Of a stretch of 8,147 nucleotides of DNA, positions 5,904 through 8,147 are shown one piece after another. A program made the position numbers and the translations under genes. Within the stretch, counting starts at the first letter, position 1, and each line of letters begins with the position of its first letter. The notes below the pieces were generated by a model that had not been told where the DNA came from, ran no database searches, and saw only the letters and a list, made by a program, of their open reading frames with translations. This DNA comes from Actinomycetota bacterium. Lineage in GTDB: Bacteria > Actinomycetota > Actinomycetes > Streptosporangiales > Streptosporangiaceae. The stretch spans positions 2,471 through 10,617 of the forward strand of contig PLIQ01000147.1 in NCBI GenBank assembly GCA_003140115.1, read 5' to 3'.

Positions 5904-7282
5904 ACGAACAACGCCGCGTTCACGGTGCCGAGCCCCGACGCCAGGTTGTATCCCCGCTTGGCCCGGTACCCGGCGATGGTGTAGGTATGGCCGTTCTGGG
6001 TGAAGGTAACGGTGTTGTTGCCTGAGGTCACGGGCACCAGCCCAGGCGCGTTGTGAGCCTTCATGGCGTACAGGGCCGGGTTGATGAGTCCCAGACGGTG
6101 ACCGGCCACCTGGTCAGCGAGCGCGACGATCCCGGCGAACAGCGGTGTGGCCTCGCTGGTGCCACAGCTCAGGTACCACCCCGCCGGGGATCCGGGGTAG
6201 CTCTGGTAGTTCTGGATCGCGCCGTTGCAGGCCGCGCTCATGGTGATGTCGGGGACGCCGCGGGCGTTCCCGACGACGCTGGCCACGCCGTTCTGGTACG
6301 AGGGGCGGGTGAATATCACTGACACCCCGCCGTTGGAGGCGTCGGGGTTGGGGCCGGCGTCGCCGTAGGCCAGCTCGTTCTGGGCGTGGTTGTAGGTGTC
6401 GTTCCATACCGTGTCCGGTGAGGTGTGGTTACCGGCGGCGTCGAGGTGCAGCTCGGTCCCTCCGACCGCCGTGACCAGGGGATCACTCGGTGGCCAGTCC
6501 ACCACCCGGTGGGTGTAGAAGGTGACCTCGTTGAGGCCGACGTCGGTGACCCCGTCATCGCCGGTCGCGGCCAGCACTGTCACGTGGTGAGCGGCCGCGT
6601 TCGCGTACGCGCTGCGCAGCGCCGTGACGGACGCGGCGTTCGGGAACGTTTCCTCGGTCGCGCCGAAGCTCTGACTGATCACGTCACCGAGGTTGTGGTT
6701 GATTACGTAGTTCTCGGCCCGGACGATCTGCGGGAACCCGGTGACCCCCTCCGTCTCCGAGACCGGCGTCTCGACCAGGAGGATGTTCGCGCCCGGCGCT
6801 ATCGTGTGGGCCGCCTCCACATCCAGCGTCGTCTCACCCGCCCAGCCCTCGAAGTCCGAGTTCTTCTTGAACGGCGGCACCGGCCCGGCCGGCTGGATGA
6901 TCTTGAACGAAGGCGGAGCAGGAAGCCCGTACTGGGCGTCGTAGACGGCCAGGTCGTGCCTGATCGTCGGCGATCCGTAGGAATCGACGAGGACGATGGT
7001 CTGGCCGGCGCCAGTGATCCCGCGGCGGTACAGCGGGCCGAGGTTGTAGGCGACCTGCAGCTGCGGGGCCTGGTAACAGGCCAGGTGATACTGCGCCTCG
7101 CACTGCGCGGTGGTCAGCGGCTGGCCGGTCTGCTCGAAGCGGGATACGACCATGGGTGAGACCGCCACCACCGCCTGTTCCGGGCGGGCCGCTGCCCCGT
7201 GCGATGAGACCGGCGCCAGCAGCGCTCCGGCCAGCACCGCGGCGAATCCAGCCAGCAACGGCGTCCCGACCGCGTACCTCAT
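5876..7282 (-). CDS. secreted S53 (sedolisin/kumamolisin) family serine peptidase
   Basis: A 468-aa exported endopeptidase. The N-terminus MRYAVGTPLLAGFAAVLAGA is a Sec signal peptide, with probable cleavage near residues 28-32. The catalytic set is visible: Glu150 and Asp154 in GETTLDVEAAH, Asp242 for the oxyanion hole in AATGDDG, and nucleophile Ser376 in CGTSEATPLFAG. The catalytic domain begins near 72 (APQLQVAYNLGPLYRRGITG), leaving only about 40 residues after the signal, so the usual large S53 propeptide is absent. Cys61/Cys69 and Cys352/Cys373 could form disulfides. At the C-terminus the calcium-site region reads RGYNLASGLGTVN, with Asn where many members have Asp. ATG at 7282 is preferred over an in-frame GTG at 7366: it has a GGGAG Shine-Dalgarno 4-5 bp upstream, starts the signal peptide exactly, and lies downstream of the best promoter. 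It is followed on the same strand by DAHP synthase, probably as a separate unit. Confidence 0.93.
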   Translation of the reverse strand: MRYAVGTPLLAGFAAVLAGALLAPVSSHGAAARPEQAVVAVSPMVVSRFEQTGQPLTTAQCEAQYHLACYQAPQLQVAYNLGPLYRRGITGAGQTIVLVDSYGSPTIRHDLAVYDAQYGLPAPPSFKIIQPAGPVPPFKKNSDFEGWAGETTLDVEAAHTIAPGANILLVETPVSETEGVTGFPQIVRAENYVINHNLGDVISQSFGATEETFPNAASVTALRSAYANAAAHHVTVLAATGDDGVTDVGLNEVTFYTHRVVDWPPSDPLVTAVGGTELHLDAAGNHTSPDTVWNDTYNHAQNELAYGDAGPNPDASNGGVSVIFTRPSYQNGVASVVGNARGVPDITMSAACNGAIQNYQSYPGSPAGWYLSCGTSEATPLFAGIVALADQVAGHRLGLINPALYAMKAHNAPGLVPVTSGNNTVTFTQNGHTYTIAGYRAKRGYNLASGLGTVNAALFVPALAAYAG

Positions 7283-7319
7283 AGCGCTCCCATCAGCCGA
7301 CGTATACCAACCAGATTCA

Positions 7320-7348
7320 ACACTAAGAGCCCGCCTGCCGAAGGACAA
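7320..7348 (-). promoter_or_regulatory. candidate promoter of the S53 peptidase gene
   Basis: On the minus strand TTGTCC (7343-7348) and TAGTGT (7320-7325) are separated by exactly 17 bp and resemble vegetative -35/-10 hexamers. The start point would fall near 7313, giving a leader of about 30 nt that contains the GGGAG ribosome binding site before ATG 7282. This is the best pair in the region. Confidence 0.45.
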
Positions 7349-7355
7349 CGCACCC

Positions 7356-7386
7356 TTGACTCTCACCTTGGGGGAACCCGCACACT
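7356..7386 (+). promoter_or_regulatory. possible 19-bp-spacer promoter of the GyrI remnant and ABC gene
   Basis: TTGACT (7356-7361) is a good -35, with CACACT (7381-7386) 19 bp downstream as a poor -10. A 19-bp spacer is typical of promoters controlled by MerR-type regulators, which often go with GyrI-like drug-binding proteins. Two loosely similar stretches, CTCACCTTGGGGG and CTCACGTTGCCGGG, lie within and after it. Evidence is thin. Confidence 0.2.
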
Positions 7387-7389
7387 CAC

Positions 7390-7416
7390 GTTGCCGGGTC
7401 GGATCGGCCCGGCAAC
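7390..7416 (+). promoter_or_regulatory. strong hairpin in the leader of the GyrI remnant and ABC gene
   Basis: GTTGCCGGG (7390-7398) and CCCGGCAAC (7408-7416) are perfect inverted repeats. Inside them T-G, C-G and G-C pairs extend the RNA stem to 12 pairs with a GAT loop. No T-run follows on either strand, so a classical terminator is unlikely. It lies 36 bp before the remnant start codon and downstream of the candidate + strand promoter. It could be an operator, a 5' leader structure or a U-less actinobacterial terminator. Confidence 0.5.
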
Positions 7417-7452
7417 GAGGGAGTCAGCCGATTGAGCGGAAAGAGGTCCGTT

Positions 7453-7546
7453 ATGTACGAAGTCGCCACGCGGGAGATGCCCGAGCGGAGCCTGCTCTGC
7501 GAGCGTCCCCGACGACTACGGCGACTTCGCCGTCCCGTTCGCGTAG
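7453..7546 (+). pseudogene. deleted remnant of a GyrI-like (AraC effector-binding) domain gene
   Basis: The frame opens with MYEVATREMPERSLLCER, which resembles from memory the N-terminus of actinobacterial GyrI-like proteins. After about residue 18 it turns into Arg-rich low-information sequence. In the next frame, from 7511, PDDYGDFAVPFA ends at TAG 7544-7546 and resembles the C-terminus of the same family. The simplest reading is an out-of-frame internal deletion of most of a roughly 150-170-aa gene. The ribosome binding site GGAAAGAGG (7438-7446) is intact. As it stands, the first frame encodes 33 residues and stops at TGA 7552-7554, overlapping the ABC start (ATGA), so it may now act as a translated leader for that gene. 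The original TAG lies 4 bp before the ABC start, so both genes were once a tight operon. The family call rests on short segments. Confidence 0.6.
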
Positions 7547-7550
7547 AGCG

Positions 7551-8147
7551 ATGATCGAAGCCCGCAACCTGGTCAAGCGCTACGGCTCCACCGTGGCCGT
7601 CAACGACCTGTCTTTCTCCATCAGGCCCGGCATGGTCACCGGGTTCCTCGGCCCGAACGGCGCCGGGAAGACCACCACCATGCGGATGATCCTGGGCCTG
7701 GACGCGCCGACGCAGGGCTCGGTCACCGTAGACGGCCGCAGCTACCGCGACCTGCCGGCGCCCATGCGCGAGGTGGGCGCCCTCCTTGACGCCAAGGCGC
7801 TGCACGGTGGCCGCCGGGCCCGTGACCACCTGCTATGCCTGGCCCAGAGTAACGGCATCCCCCGCAGCCGGGTGGACGAGGTGCTCCGCATCGTCGGTCT
7901 GGAGGGCGTGGCCAGACGCCGGACGAAGGGCTTCTCGCTGGGCATGGGCCAGCGGCTCGGCATCGCCTCGGCGCTCCTGGGGGACCCGGCCGTGCTCATC
8001 TTCGACGAACCGGTGAACGGCCTGGACCCCGACGGCATCCACTGGGTCCGGACCCTCATGCGGGAGCTCGCCGCCGAGGGCCGCATCGTGCTGGTCTCCA
8101 GCCACCTGATGAGCGAGATGGCCGTGACCGCCGACCACCTGCTGGTG
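7551..8147 (+). CDS. ABC exporter ATPase, 3' end beyond the window
   Basis: The first 199 residues of a DrrA/CcmA-type ATPase, open to the last base. It shows Walker A GPNGAGKT (34-41), signature SLGMGQR (129-135), Walker B VLIFDEP with Glu153, D-loop NGLD (156-159) and H-loop His185. The Q-loop region reads VGALLDAKALHGGRRARDHL, a subtype different from the VDEP loop of the other ATPase here, so the two genes are not recent duplicates. About 100 further residues are expected, and a permease gene probably follows. ATG 7551 has only a weak AGAG before it and overlaps the stop of the remnant frame (ATGA), so translational coupling is likely. The gene has no N-terminal membrane anchor and shows no sign of damage. 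Confidence 0.93.
   Translation, partial: MIEARNLVKRYGSTVAVNDLSFSIRPGMVTGFLGPNGAGKTTTMRMILGLDAPTQGSVTVDGRSYRDLPAPMREVGALLDAKALHGGRRARDHLLCLAQSNGIPRSRVDEVLRIVGLEGVARRRTKGFSLGMGQRLGIASALLGDPAVLIFDEPVNGLDPDGIHWVRTLMRELAAEGRIVLVSSHLMSEMAVTADHLLV

Noticed and set aside
4474..6003. 509-codon open frame on the plus strand opposite DAHP synthase
   Set aside because: It is antisense to an enzyme with every catalytic residue in place, and its translation has no recognisable domain. Treated as a compositional shadow.
7283..7366. Longer N-terminus for the S53 peptidase from GTG 7366
   Set aside because: It would put 28 polar residues before a textbook signal peptide, has no better ribosome binding site, and would start upstream of the best promoter. 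ATG 7282 fits better.
1..8147. CRISPR arrays, tRNA or rRNA genes, insertion sequences, attachment sites
   Set aside because: I saw no regularly spaced repeats, no cloverleaf-like sequence, no transposase motif and no terminal inverted repeats. The few repeats found are short tandem duplications.

Overview
The window is high-GC DNA with strong GC bias at third codon positions, GTG starts and 4-bp stop/start overlaps, which points to an actinomycete (Actinomycetota). The DAHP synthase is the plant-like class II type usual in that phylum. I cannot name the genus. Nothing indicates phage, plasmid, CRISPR, tRNA or rRNA.

Left part (1-4457, + strand): a complete signalling-and-transport module. An intramembrane-type histidine kinase (122-1387) overlaps a NarL/LuxR-type response regulator (1384-2049) by GTGA. 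An 87-bp gap follows, holding a near-perfect 22-bp palindrome (2057-2078). Then come an ABC ATPase (2137-3327) and a six-helix ABC-2 permease (3324-4457), again joined by a GTGA overlap. The ATPase is unusual in carrying an N-terminal transmembrane anchor and a Pro-rich linker before its nucleotide-binding domain. A site matching the core of the palindrome at 13 of 18 positions lies just before the kinase gene (88-105), so the regulator may control both its own genes and the exporter. The arrangement resembles drug or cell-envelope-stress resistance modules; the substrate is unknown.

Middle (4468-7282, - strand): a class II DAHP synthase (first step of the shikimate pathway) with all metal and substrate residues intact. 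It converges on the permease with only 10 bp between stop codons, and may be expressed from its own leaderless promoter. Upstream on the same strand is a secreted S53 (sedolisin) peptidase with a signal peptide and an intact Glu/Asp/Asp/Ser set, but no room for the usual large propeptide. A 34-bp tandem duplication copies the last codons and stop of the peptidase gene into the intergenic region.

Right part (7283-8147): a divergent intergenic region with a plausible peptidase promoter (- strand) and a strong 27-nt hairpin. Next is a 94-bp remnant that looks like the two ends of a GyrI-like (AraC effector-binding) gene with its middle deleted out of frame. Its ribosome binding site is kept and its shifted frame ends in an ATGA overlap with a second ABC ATPase gene, which is intact but runs off the window end.
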